From Desulfurococcales archaeon (GTDB lineage Archaea; Thermoproteota; Thermoprotei_A; Sulfolobales; NBVN01): a stretch of DNA of 6,240 nt. The stretch spans positions 1 through 6,240 of the forward strand of contig JAGGTW010000074.1 in NCBI GenBank assembly GCA_021163585.1, read 5' to 3'. Positions 1 through 5,733 of the stretch are shown here, piece by piece (position 1 is the first letter of the stretch; each line of letters opens with the position of its first letter). Made by a program: the position numbers and the translations under genes. The notes below the pieces were generated by a model. The model searched no databases. It was not told the origin of the DNA and worked only from the letters and a program-made list of their open reading frames with translations.

Positions 1-413
1 ATCTCATTAATTATCTCCCTGACATCTATTGTCTTCTCCCTGAACCACTTCTTCAGGATGTCCTTAGCTCTCTCAGTTATTCTTTTTATTTTCTCGTACC
101 TAACATCAATTATGTCAATAACCTTTATTTTAGCACTGTACGGACCTACTTTATCCACGAACTCTATCATAGCGGCCACAAGCGCTGTCTCAGCTTTATC
201 AAGGTTTGACGGTACTAGCACTTCGGCCGTAGTTCTGGTTCCCTGCTGCTTAATATCAACAACAATTCTCCCTATCCTACCCTTATCTTGAAGCTCTCTC
301 AGGTCAAAATCAGGACTAAACAGCCCCTCCGTTTGCCCGAATATAGCTCCAACTATGTCTGACTTATCTACTATCCCATCGATTTCTGCCCTAGCTCTTA
401 TGAGGTACTTCAT
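1..413 (-). CDS. dnaG: Archaeal DnaG (primase-like, exosome-associated), N-terminal part
   Basis: Reading the minus strand from an ATG at 413 gives 137 residues that run off the left edge without a stop; the C-terminal part, including the Toprim catalytic domain expected from about residue 170, is missing. The N-terminus is typical of archaeal DnaG: MKYLIRARAEIDG, then VGAIFGQTEGL at residues 21-31, DLRELQDKGRIGRI at 37-50, and a segment at about 75-92 that includes the ETALVAAMIEFVDKVGP-type helix. In this family the protein is a Toprim-containing subunit of the archaeal RNA exosome, linked to poly(A)-preferring RNA decay, and primer synthesis in vitro has also been reported for crenarchaeal members. 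The start is secured by a near-perfect ribosome binding site at 418-426. It is transcribed divergently from the two small plus-strand genes. The family call is firm; which of the two roles dominates cannot be read from this fragment. Confidence 0.93.
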   Translation of the reverse strand, partial: MKYLIRARAEIDGIVDKSDIVGAIFGQTEGLFSPDFDLRELQDKGRIGRIVVDIKQQGTRTTAEVLVPSNLDKAETALVAAMIEFVDKVGPYSAKIKVIDIIDVRYEKIKRITERAKDILKKWFREKTIDVREIINE

Positions 414-417
414 GAGT

Positions 418-426
418 ATCACCTCC
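418..426 (-). promoter_or_regulatory. Strong ribosome binding site of dnaG
   Basis: The minus strand reads GGAGGTGAT, full complementarity to the conserved archaeal 16S rRNA 3' end. It lies 4 nt before the ATG at 413 (8 nt measured from GGAGG) and fixes the dnaG start. Confidence 0.85.
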
Positions 427-472
427 ACGTGACATGTACTGTGAGCATTCAATTACCAGGTATGTAAAGAAG

Positions 473-480
473 CAAATAAG
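473..480 (-). promoter_or_regulatory. Candidate TATA box for dnaG
   Basis: The minus strand reads CTTATTTG here, in an AT-rich stretch of the divergent spacer. A transcript starting about 26 nt downstream would begin near 451 and have a leader of about 38 nt that includes the ribosome binding site. Position and composition fit an archaeal promoter, but other AT-rich hexamers are nearby (for example around 496-505), so this is a weak assignment. Confidence 0.3.
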
Positions 481-556
481 TTATTGATAAGATCAATTAA
501 ATATGCTGGATCATTAAGTGCTTTTGGAGTTTCAAGTAAGGTTTTTACCTTCATAC

Positions 557-564
557 TATATACT
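557..564 (+). promoter_or_regulatory. Candidate TATA box for the small plus-strand genes
   Basis: TATATACT on the plus strand is the clearest TATA-like element in the divergent spacer. Its centre (about 560) is some 26 nt before 586. That predicts a transcript starting almost at the TTG start codon, so the first gene may be leaderless or have a leader of only about 12 nt if translation begins at the ATG at 598. No convincing purine-rich BRE is visible just upstream. Confidence 0.45.
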
Positions 565-585
565 TAGATATTACGGTGGAATGAG

Positions 586-912
586 TTGACGTGGAGAATG
601 ATCTACCAGTCAAATAGACTGATCGAAAAGTACGGTGTGTTAGGTAAGGTAGCAACTCGATACTTACTGGCGGGGCATTCCGTCAGAATTCAAGGAGACT
701 TAATACTATCTTCTAAGGAGGGAAACAATTTAGTTATAGGTGTTGCAATTAATGACAAGGAAGTAGGGAAATTGATCAGCAAGATTACTGAGGTTTCAAA
801 AAAGTTGAATAGGATGCCAGTGATCGTGCTGTATGGTAGGAATAGGTGGAGAAGTGAGACCATTGATGCCATTAAGAATAGCGGCATTACATACAAGTTC
901 ATGAGGGATTAA
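586..912 (+). CDS. Conserved-looking small protein, possible degenerate PD-(D/E)XK (Hjc/RecB-like) fold
   Basis: This is a 108-residue, soluble, basic protein with no membrane segment or signal peptide; I do not recognise it by name. Its predicted order is helix (about 10-30, RLIEKYG...ATRYLLAG), strands (33-41 and 48-55), helix (58-74), strand (77-83, MPVIVLY), helix (88-98) and strand (101-106). This is the core order of PD-(D/E)XK nucleases such as Hjc and archaeal RecB-like proteins. One acidic residue (D38 in GDLIL) sits where the first catalytic Asp is expected, but the following strand reads VIGVAIN instead of an ExK-type motif, so the domain would be catalytically dead. The start is uncertain: TTG at 586 has a weak GGTGG 6 nt upstream, while ATG at 598 would remove four residues. 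It diverges from dnaG and is followed after 4 bp by another small gene. That it is a gene is fairly sure; the fold is inference. Confidence 0.7.
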   Translation: MTWRMIYQSNRLIEKYGVLGKVATRYLLAGHSVRIQGDLILSSKEGNNLVIGVAINDKEVGKLISKITEVSKKLNRMPVIVLYGRNRWRSETIDAIKNSGITYKFMRD

Positions 913-916
913 TCCA

Positions 917-1060
917 TTGAGTAACTCACTAAGTGAGGAACTGGACAGACAGCACATTGTACGTAGGTGCCGCGAGTTATGCGCCGAAAGCGGTTACTCA
1001 GGTAAAGCTTTTTTCGACTGCGTCACCGAGTGCGTCAATTCACACCTGAGTAAAGCATAA
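917..1060 (+). CDS. 47-residue twin CX3C cysteine-motif microprotein
   Basis: The TTG at 917 opens a 47-codon frame ending in TAA at 1058-1060, 4 bp after the stop of the preceding gene. A GAGGGAT at 903-909 stands 7 nt before the TTG as a plausible ribosome binding site; no ATG or GTG is available in frame (a stop lies at 902-904). The product is hydrophilic and carries four cysteines in a symmetric pattern: C18-X3-C22, then 12 residues, then C35-X3-C39. Helix-favouring stretches (about 7-24 and 30-45) flank a GYSG turn at 26-29, so it could form a helical hairpin closed by two disulfides or bind a metal. Twin CX3C hairpins are known from mitochondrial small Tim proteins, but I claim only a similar pattern, not homology. 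Its position behind the 108-residue gene suggests a two-gene transcript. Being short with a TTG start, it could be a chance frame, but the motif symmetry argues against that. Confidence 0.55.
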   Translation: MSNSLSEELDRQHIVRRCRELCAESGYSGKAFFDCVTECVNSHLSKA

Positions 1061-1061
1061 G

Positions 1062-1082
1062 TTTTAAGTAATGTACTTAAAA
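1062..1082. terminator. Inverted repeat between convergent genes, possible bidirectional terminator
   Basis: A perfect 9-bp inverted repeat (arms TTTTAAGTA at 1062-1070 and TACTTAAAA at 1074-1082, 3-nt loop) covers the last codons and stop of the minus-strand nuoH-like gene and begins 2 nt after the plus-strand microprotein stop. Each strand has a short T-run at the arm ends. Archaeal termination mostly needs a U-tract and seldom a hairpin, and the stem is AT-rich and weak at high temperature, so the function is only suggested by location. Confidence 0.35.
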
Positions 1083-2041
1083 ACAAGTGCTACCACGAAT
1101 GCTATTATCGACAGTACAAAACTATACTTCAGCAGGTGCCTTAACGCCTGCTCTATCCTCAGCCTGCCAACAGATGCTGCAATAACTGAAGCTAGAAATA
1201 ATACTATAAAGTACTTAGCAAACACCACAACCCATCCAGCAGGTTCCGCTAGTGTGAATGGGTAGGGCCCCTTAAGTACTAGGAGAGTGTAGATTAGGGT
1301 GAGAAACGCTATCTCCACATCATGAAGCAACATGGTCATGCCGAGTAGTGGACCGCTCAACTCAGCTGCAAAACCGCCAGCTATTTCTGTCTCAGCCTCA
1401 GGGATGTCGTAAGGCTTCAACATACCTTTAGCCAGCAAAATTATGAATAGTGACACACCCACAAGCACGGTTACTATAATGTCGTACATTGAGAGTGGAC
1501 TAACAGACATCGTTACACCTATCGACAGTGGCATTATGTTGTAGTAGACTAAGGTACTGGCCACTAATGAGAGAGCTAGTGCTGGCTCGGCAACTACTAT
1601 CATCGCCATGTACCTTGATGAACCCGTAGCACTGAATGGGTTCGAGGACATCAGCCCTACTAAGATGAATGCAAACGTCACATACAGTAGCACGTAAATT
1701 AATATGAAGACATCGTAGGGTGACACCAGCTGCAGCGGGGCTATCGGTAGTAATAACGTAGATGCCGAAATAGCGCATACCCCAAGTGTAACTACAAAGA
1801 GTGCTACTGCCCACAGAATTCCTCTATTTACAACCAACTCCTTAACAAAGAGTAGCTTCAATGCATCTGCAAACGGTTGCGCCAAACCTACTGGACCCAC
1901 ATACGTAGGTCCCATTCTGTTTTGCATTCTCGCTATTATCTTACGCTTAAACCACTGGCTAACCAGTGCTAACAGACATACGAACAGAAATCCTGGAAAC
2001 ACAAACACCTCGAACACGAGGAGTAGTGGATCTGACACCAC
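1064..2041 (-). CDS. NuoH/MbhM-type membrane subunit of a hydrogenase-related respiratory complex
   Basis: This 325-residue polytopic protein is the full length usual for NuoH/MbhM/EchB. In complex I and Mbh-type complexes it couples the peripheral redox arm to the ion-pumping membrane arm. Family landmarks are present: RKIIARMQNRMGP at 33-45 followed by VGPVGLAQPFADALKLLF (48-65), PFSATGSSR at 135-143, VAEPAL at 150-155, the loop PYDIPEAETEIAGGF (210-224) with E227, and RLRIEQALRH at 293-302. The acidic loop (E215, E217, E219, E227) corresponds to the NuoH loop facing the quinone/redox cavity in complex I. The start is GTG at 2041 with a second GTG at 2038; a GGGGGGTG lies about 8 nt upstream, and the preceding stop is 3 bp away. 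It is the last gene of the operon. Because its redox partners are absent from the window, the reaction served (hydrogen, sulfur, formate) stays open. Confidence 0.92.
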   Translation of the reverse strand: MVSDPLLLVFEVFVFPGFLFVCLLALVSQWFKRKIIARMQNRMGPTYVGPVGLAQPFADALKLLFVKELVVNRGILWAVALFVVTLGVCAISASTLLLPIAPLQLVSPYDVFILIYVLLYVTFAFILVGLMSSNPFSATGSSRYMAMIVVAEPALALSLVASTLVYYNIMPLSIGVTMSVSPLSMYDIIVTVLVGVSLFIILLAKGMLKPYDIPEAETEIAGGFAAELSGPLLGMTMLLHDVEIAFLTLIYTLLVLKGPYPFTLAEPAGWVVVFAKYFIVLFLASVIAASVGRLRIEQALRHLLKYSFVLSIIAFVVALVFKYIT

Positions 2042-2044
2042 GCC

Positions 2045-2392
2045 TTACACACCCCCCACTATTATTGATGCAGCTACAGAAATTACGACAAGTACCATCA
2101 TGAAGGGGATCATGAGGCTGAACCAATCATCGATGAAGCCCGTGTGTATGCTCTCCCTCAGTGTCTTTAGGCACTTCTTGAGTACTTCAGTAGCCCCCCA
2201 ATACATAGGTGAACCTCCAGGAGATAGTGACTTACTGAAGTCTTTTTCGTCCTCACCGCATAAGTAAGCACTTGTTACTCTAACCTTTCTTGATACTATA
2301 AGATACATTATGCCGACGAATATACAGGTAAGTACTAAGAAGCCCGTAGACATAACCAGCATGAGCGTAAATGGATCTAATGTTACCTGCAC
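2045..2392 (-). CDS. MbhI-like small membrane subunit (detached lateral-helix/C-terminal piece of NuoL type)
   Basis: This small protein has two membrane segments (about residues 9-33 and 91-114 of the 115-residue form) joined by a hydrophilic loop. The loop holds AYLCGEDEKDF and then a charged, amphipathic stretch ATEVLKKCLKTLRESI, suited to a helix lying along the membrane. This layout and the place between MnhD and NuoH match MbhI of Pyrococcus Mbh, which supplies the lateral helix that in NuoL is part of the antiporter subunit itself. NuoA also has a YxCG-type loop, but its following transmembrane acidic motif is absent. A longer frame opens at a GTG at 2404, yet that codon lies inside the GGGAGGTG ribosome binding site (2402-2409). 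The GTG at 2392, 9 nt behind it and 4 bp after the mnhD stop, is preferred. Cysteines at 23, 45 and 74 of the short form are notable. Confidence 0.72.
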   Translation of the reverse strand: MQVTLDPFTLMLVMSTGFLVLTCIFVGIMYLIVSRKVRVTSAYLCGEDEKDFSKSLSPGGSPMYWGATEVLKKCLKTLRESIHTGFIDDWFSLMIPFMMVLVVISVAASIIVGGV

Positions 2393-2396
2393 TTTC

Positions 2397-4001
2397 TCAT
2401 CCACCTCCCACTAGTGAATTTAAGTACGATGCGAGTGCCTTATGGGCTGAGCTAACATAGCTTAAATAATTAGTGACTGAGTACGCTGCAGGCATGAACG
2501 CCTTCTCGTAAATTATGGGTGAGAGAATCCCTAGAAGTACTAGGATTATAGCCATAGTAATCAAGGTCGCTGTGGGTAAGGGACTCTCGTGCTTCATCCT
2601 AAACTCTCTCACCGGGTACCTGAACCATGCGACATAGAGAATCTTAGTGTAAGCCAGTAACGCTAAAGCAGACGATATTAGAAGTACAGCAACCATGTAA
2701 ACGTGAGGTGATGTGATGAATGCCTGATATAAAACTAGCTTACTGAAGAAGCCTCCGAACGGTGGTATACCGACAAGTGAAAACACCGCAACCACCATAG
2801 CGAATATTGTTAGTGGTGCCCTCTTAGCTACCCCAGCAATATCATCTACGTTTCTTGAGCCAACAATCTTTATCACTACACCTGCGGTGAGGAAGAGCAG
2901 TGCCTTACCTACCGCATGCGTCACTATGTGGTACATGCTTCCAGCAAGCCCTGTATTGGTCCCCAGACTTGCTGCGGACACAATGAGGCCTAAATGAAGT
3001 ATCGTGCTGTACGCTATTAACCTCTTAATGTCTTTCTGAACGATCATTAGGGCTGAAGCAATTAATGCTGAAGCACCACCTAATACTACCAGTATTGCTG
3101 CAGCTGAAGAGACAGCCGATGATATTGACTTCATTGAGTCCCACCCAAGTATAGTGTATAAGAATCTTATGATCGCGTAAGCTCCTACATTAACTACTAA
3201 ACCTGAAAGTATTGCTGAGACAGGCGTAGGTGCTGCTGGGTGAGCGTCAGGTAGCCAGAAGTGATTAGGGAAGAGAGCAGCTTTAAACGTAAAAGCCCAG
3301 AGTGATAGAGCTAGCGCTATGCTTGCTGCCAGACTGATGTTAGCTGGGGGCGGAGTTAAGAACCCACCAGTGAATAATGGAAATGAGGTCAGCGACCTTA
3401 CCCTTGCTGCCAGCTCAGCCATGTTTAGAGTGCCGAACGCTCCATAAATGAACATTAGTGCAATGAAGTATACGGTTGTTGATACTGCACCTATTATTGC
3501 GTACTTAATACCGGCTTCTACAGCCTCCTTAGATGACCTGTAGAACGCTACTAGAGCATAAGCAGATACAGACATTACTTCAAGCATGACGAATAAGTTA
3601 AAGGCATCGCCAGTATATATACACCCTACCATACCCGCCTCAAGTCCTAGGTATAGAGTATAGAACCACTCGAAGCCCTCAGCATCTTTAAGGTACCATA
3701 TGCTGTAGAGTCCGACGAGGAACATTATTGTTGATGTCACTATAGCGAGAATAGCTGAGAGTTCATCAACCTCATAAACAATGCCTACTGGAGGTGGCCA
3801 GCCACCGAAAGTGTATACGATAGGCTCTCCAACAAACCTTACAAGGAAGTAATTATACCAGGTTAATACCATAGCTACGAATGTAGCTATAATCATTAGT
3901 GAATCAAATACTACCTTTCTTTTTGTTAGTAACGTAAGAAGTGGTATGAAAAATGCGACCGCCACCAGGAAAGGTGTTATGAATCCTATTGATGCATACA
4001 T
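2397..4001 (-). CDS. MnhD/MbhH-type antiporter-like proton-channel subunit
   Basis: This 534-residue, strongly hydrophobic protein has about 14 membrane spans and belongs to the NuoL/M/N-MrpD family. It starts with ATG at 4001 behind GGGGGGTGAG, 12 bp after the mnhE-like stop. MnhD-type signatures are GGWPPPVGIVYEVDELSAI (66-84), NLFVMLEVMSVSAYALVAF (135-153), FKAALFPNHFWLPDAHPAAP (239-258), QKDIKRLIAYSTILHLG (322-338), HIVTHAVGKALLFL (358-371) and GIPPFGGFFSK (411-421). E141, K240, H336 and K366 are the likely charged residues of the ion path across the membrane. The length suits a standalone MnhD/MbhH without the lateral helix of NuoL, and the next gene seems to supply that piece. Only one copy of this subunit is visible, as in Mbh, unlike complex I (three) or Mbs (two). 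In function it couples redox-driven changes to proton or sodium movement. Confidence 0.94.
   Translation of the reverse strand: MYASIGFITPFLVAVAFFIPLLTLLTKRKVVFDSLMIIATFVAMVLTWYNYFLVRFVGEPIVYTFGGWPPPVGIVYEVDELSAILAIVTSTIMFLVGLYSIWYLKDAEGFEWFYTLYLGLEAGMVGCIYTGDAFNLFVMLEVMSVSAYALVAFYRSSKEAVEAGIKYAIIGAVSTTVYFIALMFIYGAFGTLNMAELAARVRSLTSFPLFTGGFLTPPPANISLAASIALALSLWAFTFKAALFPNHFWLPDAHPAAPTPVSAILSGLVVNVGAYAIIRFLYTILGWDSMKSISSAVSSAAAILVVLGGASALIASALMIVQKDIKRLIAYSTILHLGLIVSAASLGTNTGLAGSMYHIVTHAVGKALLFLTAGVVIKIVGSRNVDDIAGVAKRAPLTIFAMVVAVFSLVGIPPFGGFFSKLVLYQAFITSPHVYMVAVLLISSALALLAYTKILYVAWFRYPVREFRMKHESPLPTATLITMAIILVLLGILSPIIYEKAFMPAAYSVTNYLSYVSSAHKALASYLNSLVGGG
2402..2409 (-). promoter_or_regulatory. 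Ribosome binding site deciding the mbhI-like start
   Basis: The minus strand reads GGGAGGTG within the last codons of the mnhD-like gene. It overlaps the first possible GTG (2402-2404) and lies 9 nt before the GTG at 2392, which supports the shorter 115-residue product. Confidence 0.55.
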
Positions 4002-4013
4002 GATCTCACCCCC

Positions 4014-4523
4014 CTACTCGAACACCTTCTTAATGAACCGCTCAAACATCTTTGATATGTGCTCAAACGTTGTCTTAGGATCTGGAGCCTTAACGTCGAT
4101 CCAGTGCACGTAGTATACCTGCTTCTCAGTATTCAGGTCTACTACGACAGTACCAGGTGTGTTGGTTATTGAATTCGCTATCGACGTTATTGCGTAGTCT
4201 GTCTTTACATTGAACGGCACCCTCACTATGCCTGGCTTAATTGGCATTTTAGGATTAATTATCCTCTTAGCTACGTCGAAGTGCGCCCTGGACTCTGCTA
4301 TTATCAAGTAGTACAACCCGTAAATTATAAGCCAAAGCAGCCTGACCGGATTTAAGGCTTTTGTAGGTGACATCACCAGCAACTCTGCTGTTATAATACC
4401 AGCTACGACCGATACTATGATGCCTGTCACGACATCATAAGGTCTTATACTACCTGAGAAAACCACATACGTCAGGAAAGCAACAATTCCCGGCGTTACC
4501 GCCTTTACAAACCTCCTGACCAT
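4014..4523 (-). CDS. MnhE/MbhA-type antiporter subunit
   Basis: This 169-residue protein has two or three N-terminal membrane segments (about 11-24, 29-50, 60-78) and a soluble C-terminal domain. Family landmarks are AKRIINPKMPIKPGIVRVP (85-103), TDYAITSIANSITNTPGTVV (108-127) and YYVHWIDV (137-144). MnhE is a small structural subunit of Mrp Na+/H+ antiporters and the equivalent of MbhA in Mbh complexes. The ATG at 4523 is preceded by a GGGGGTGAGGAGC ribosome binding site whose TGA is also the stop codon of the preceding gene (6-bp gap). In the Pyrococcus mbh operon this gene comes first, and in bacterial mrp operons it follows mnhD; here it stands between the MnhC and MnhD genes. The identification is firm. 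Confidence 0.92.
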   Translation of the reverse strand: MVRRFVKAVTPGIVAFLTYVVFSGSIRPYDVVTGIIVSVVAGIITAELLVMSPTKALNPVRLLWLIIYGLYYLIIAESRAHFDVAKRIINPKMPIKPGIVRVPFNVKTDYAITSIANSITNTPGTVVVDLNTEKQVYYVHWIDVKAPDPKTTFEHISKMFERFIKKVFE

Positions 4524-4529
4524 AGCTCC

Positions 4530-4937
4530 TCACCCCCTCAACTCCCTTACTCTCCTCATGTCAACAGTGCCATAAAGTCTGAATACCTGGAGTGTGATGA
4601 AGATTATTAGTAGGTTAACCGCCATGCCTATGACTATTGCAGTTAGAACAAGCGCCTGCGGTAGCGGGTCCACCGCCGAACTCGCGAACGCCCTTAATTC
4701 CTCTAGCGTGGGAGGCCTAGTTAAGGCACCTGTAAATACCGGAGGTACTGAAGGCGGCCTTCTGAAGCCGATGAGTATCGCTATTACGTTTGCCGTATCT
4801 GTAAATATTGTTAATGCTATTATCTTCTTAATTAGGTTGGGCTTAGCTACTATACCGTAGAGTGACACACCTATGGTTCCAATAATTGCTATCAGTATGA
4901 AGTTACTCAGAAATAAATCTATTGCAACATCACTCAT
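4530..4937 (-). CDS. MnhC/MbhG-type antiporter subunit
   Basis: This is a NuoK-like protein of 135 residues with three membrane segments (about 10-30, 36-57, 95-118). The diagnostic motif VDPLPQALVLTAIVIG is at 89-104 and LYGIVAKPNLIKKIIALTIF at 26-45, as in MnhC of Mrp antiporters and MbhG of Mbh. A proline-rich outside loop at 60-88 (RRPPSVPPVF...) fits MnhC rather than plain NuoK. A frame five codons longer opens at a TTG at 4952, but the ATG at 4937 has a GGGGGTGAGGAGC site directly upstream, so I choose it. The start then overlaps the end of the preceding gene by 8 bp, indicating translational coupling. It works as part of the Na+/H+ antiporter module of the membrane arm. Confidence 0.92.
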   Translation of the reverse strand: MSDVAIDLFLSNFILIAIIGTIGVSLYGIVAKPNLIKKIIALTIFTDTANVIAILIGFRRPPSVPPVFTGALTRPPTLEELRAFASSAVDPLPQALVLTAIVIGMAVNLLIIFITLQVFRLYGTVDMRRVRELRG

Positions 4938-5733
4938 GCTCCTCACCCCCAAGCACCTTCCTTACGGTCTCCTCATCTACCGACAGCAGCAGGAAGACTA
5001 TCGTAAATCCGAATGTTACGGCTAGGAACTCAAAGATGTTGTACCATATTAACGATCCTGAGACTAGGGACCCACCAATGTAAGCAGGAAAACTAAAGCT
5101 TGAATCAGCCTTCACCTGGTTCTGCATTACGTAGGCAGCAGAACCCGTCGTTACCCAAGCTATTAATGGAATCAGTGCCACTAGCGCTATACCGAGCAAC
5201 CCCATAGACCTTAAGGACAGTGCTACCTCCTTGGTTACACCCTTCCTCAGGAGGAAGAACCGGGAGAAGACCACAATAACTATTATTGGTGCGACAGCCA
5301 TTGCAGCACCCGCCTGGAAGCCGCCGCCAGGTGTGAGGTGCCCATGAAGCGCTATTGAGGCTGCTATGACGATGTTCAGCGGTATTAGAATTTTAGTGAC
5401 TGTCTTTACTATCCTAGATAAGCCCGCTTCACTCCTTTTTCTAATTAGCTCTATGCCTCTATGCAGGGAAACGCACCCTATTATCGCCATGTAGAATACC
5501 ACGGTCTCGAAGAGTGTGTCCAGCCCTCTGTAGTCCCAGACAATGGACGTAACTGCCTCAGGGGACATAGCTGTCAGCGTCTGATTATGCGGATTAAATA
5601 CATTGAGTAGGTAGAATTCAGCAAGCGACCTCACACCATTGAATAGAGGGCCGAGCGCGCCCCCCACAGTTGCTGCTATGGAAGCTAGGACCGCTATGAC
5701 GATGACTGCAGCAGCTATTAGGAACTTCCTCAC
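4930..5733 (-). CDS. Fused MbhE+MbhF (MnhB-type) antiporter subunit
   Basis: This 267-residue protein joins two parts that are separate in Pyrococcus Mbh. Residues 1-95 have a first membrane segment (4-24), a loop, the motif VWDYRGLDTLFETVVFYMAI (65-84) and a second segment, as in MbhE and the C-terminal end of MnhA-like proteins. Residues 105-250 are MnhB/MbhF-like: KILIPLNIVIAASIALHGH (114-132), LTPGGGFQAG (133-142), SGSLIWYNIFEFLAVTFG (225-242) and a closing membrane segment. A variable outside loop (about 196-217) lies between. The start is GTG at 5733, overlapping the preceding stop (GTGA), behind AAGGAGGTGGAGGAGCC. In Mrp-type complexes these parts form the Na+/H+ antiporter module distal to the redox arm. 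The fusion is seen directly as one uninterrupted frame. Confidence 0.9.
   Translation of the reverse strand: MRKFLIAAAVIVIAVLASIAATVGGALGPLFNGVRSLAEFYLLNVFNPHNQTLTAMSPEAVTSIVWDYRGLDTLFETVVFYMAIIGCVSLHRGIELIRKRSEAGLSRIVKTVTKILIPLNIVIAASIALHGHLTPGGGFQAGAAMAVAPIIVIVVFSRFFLLRKGVTKEVALSLRSMGLLGIALVALIPLIAWVTTGSAAYVMQNQVKADSSFSFPAYIGGSLVSGSLIWYNIFEFLAVTFGFTIVFLLLSVDEETVRKVLGGEEHE
4938..4950 (-). promoter_or_regulatory. Ribosome binding site deciding the mnhC-like start
   Basis: The minus strand reads GGGGGTGAGGAGC immediately before the ATG at 4937. The same 13 bases recur at 4525-4537 before the mnhE-like gene, which supports its use and disfavours the TTG at 4952, which would lie upstream of this site. 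Confidence 0.55.

Noticed and set aside
58..291. Plus-strand open frame opposite dnaG
   Set aside because: It lies wholly antisense to the firmly recognised dnaG frame and its translation is a low-complexity Ser/Leu/Ile string.
690..902. Minus-strand open frame opposite the 108-residue gene
   Set aside because: It is antisense to a more protein-like frame, and has no ribosome binding site or recognisable motif.
1009..1014. Run of six T on the plus strand as a terminator
   Set aside because: It lies inside the microprotein frame (GCT TTT TTC) with coding continuing 15 codons beyond, so it is better explained as codons.
1071..1265. Plus-strand open frame opposite nuoH
   Set aside because: It is antisense to the conserved C-terminus of the NuoH-like protein and has no protein-like features.
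1500..1814. Second minus-strand frame inside nuoH
   Set aside because: It is a shifted reading of the NuoH-like gene; the true frame carries all family motifs without interruption.
2045..2404. NuoA-type subunit identity for the MbhI-like protein
   Set aside because: The YxCG loop recalls NuoA, but the acidic transmembrane motif following it in NuoA is absent, and a long amphipathic segment plus the neighbour order fit MbhI better.
4594..4860. Plus-strand open frame opposite mnhC
   Set aside because: It is antisense to MnhC family motifs; its translation only mirrors their codons.
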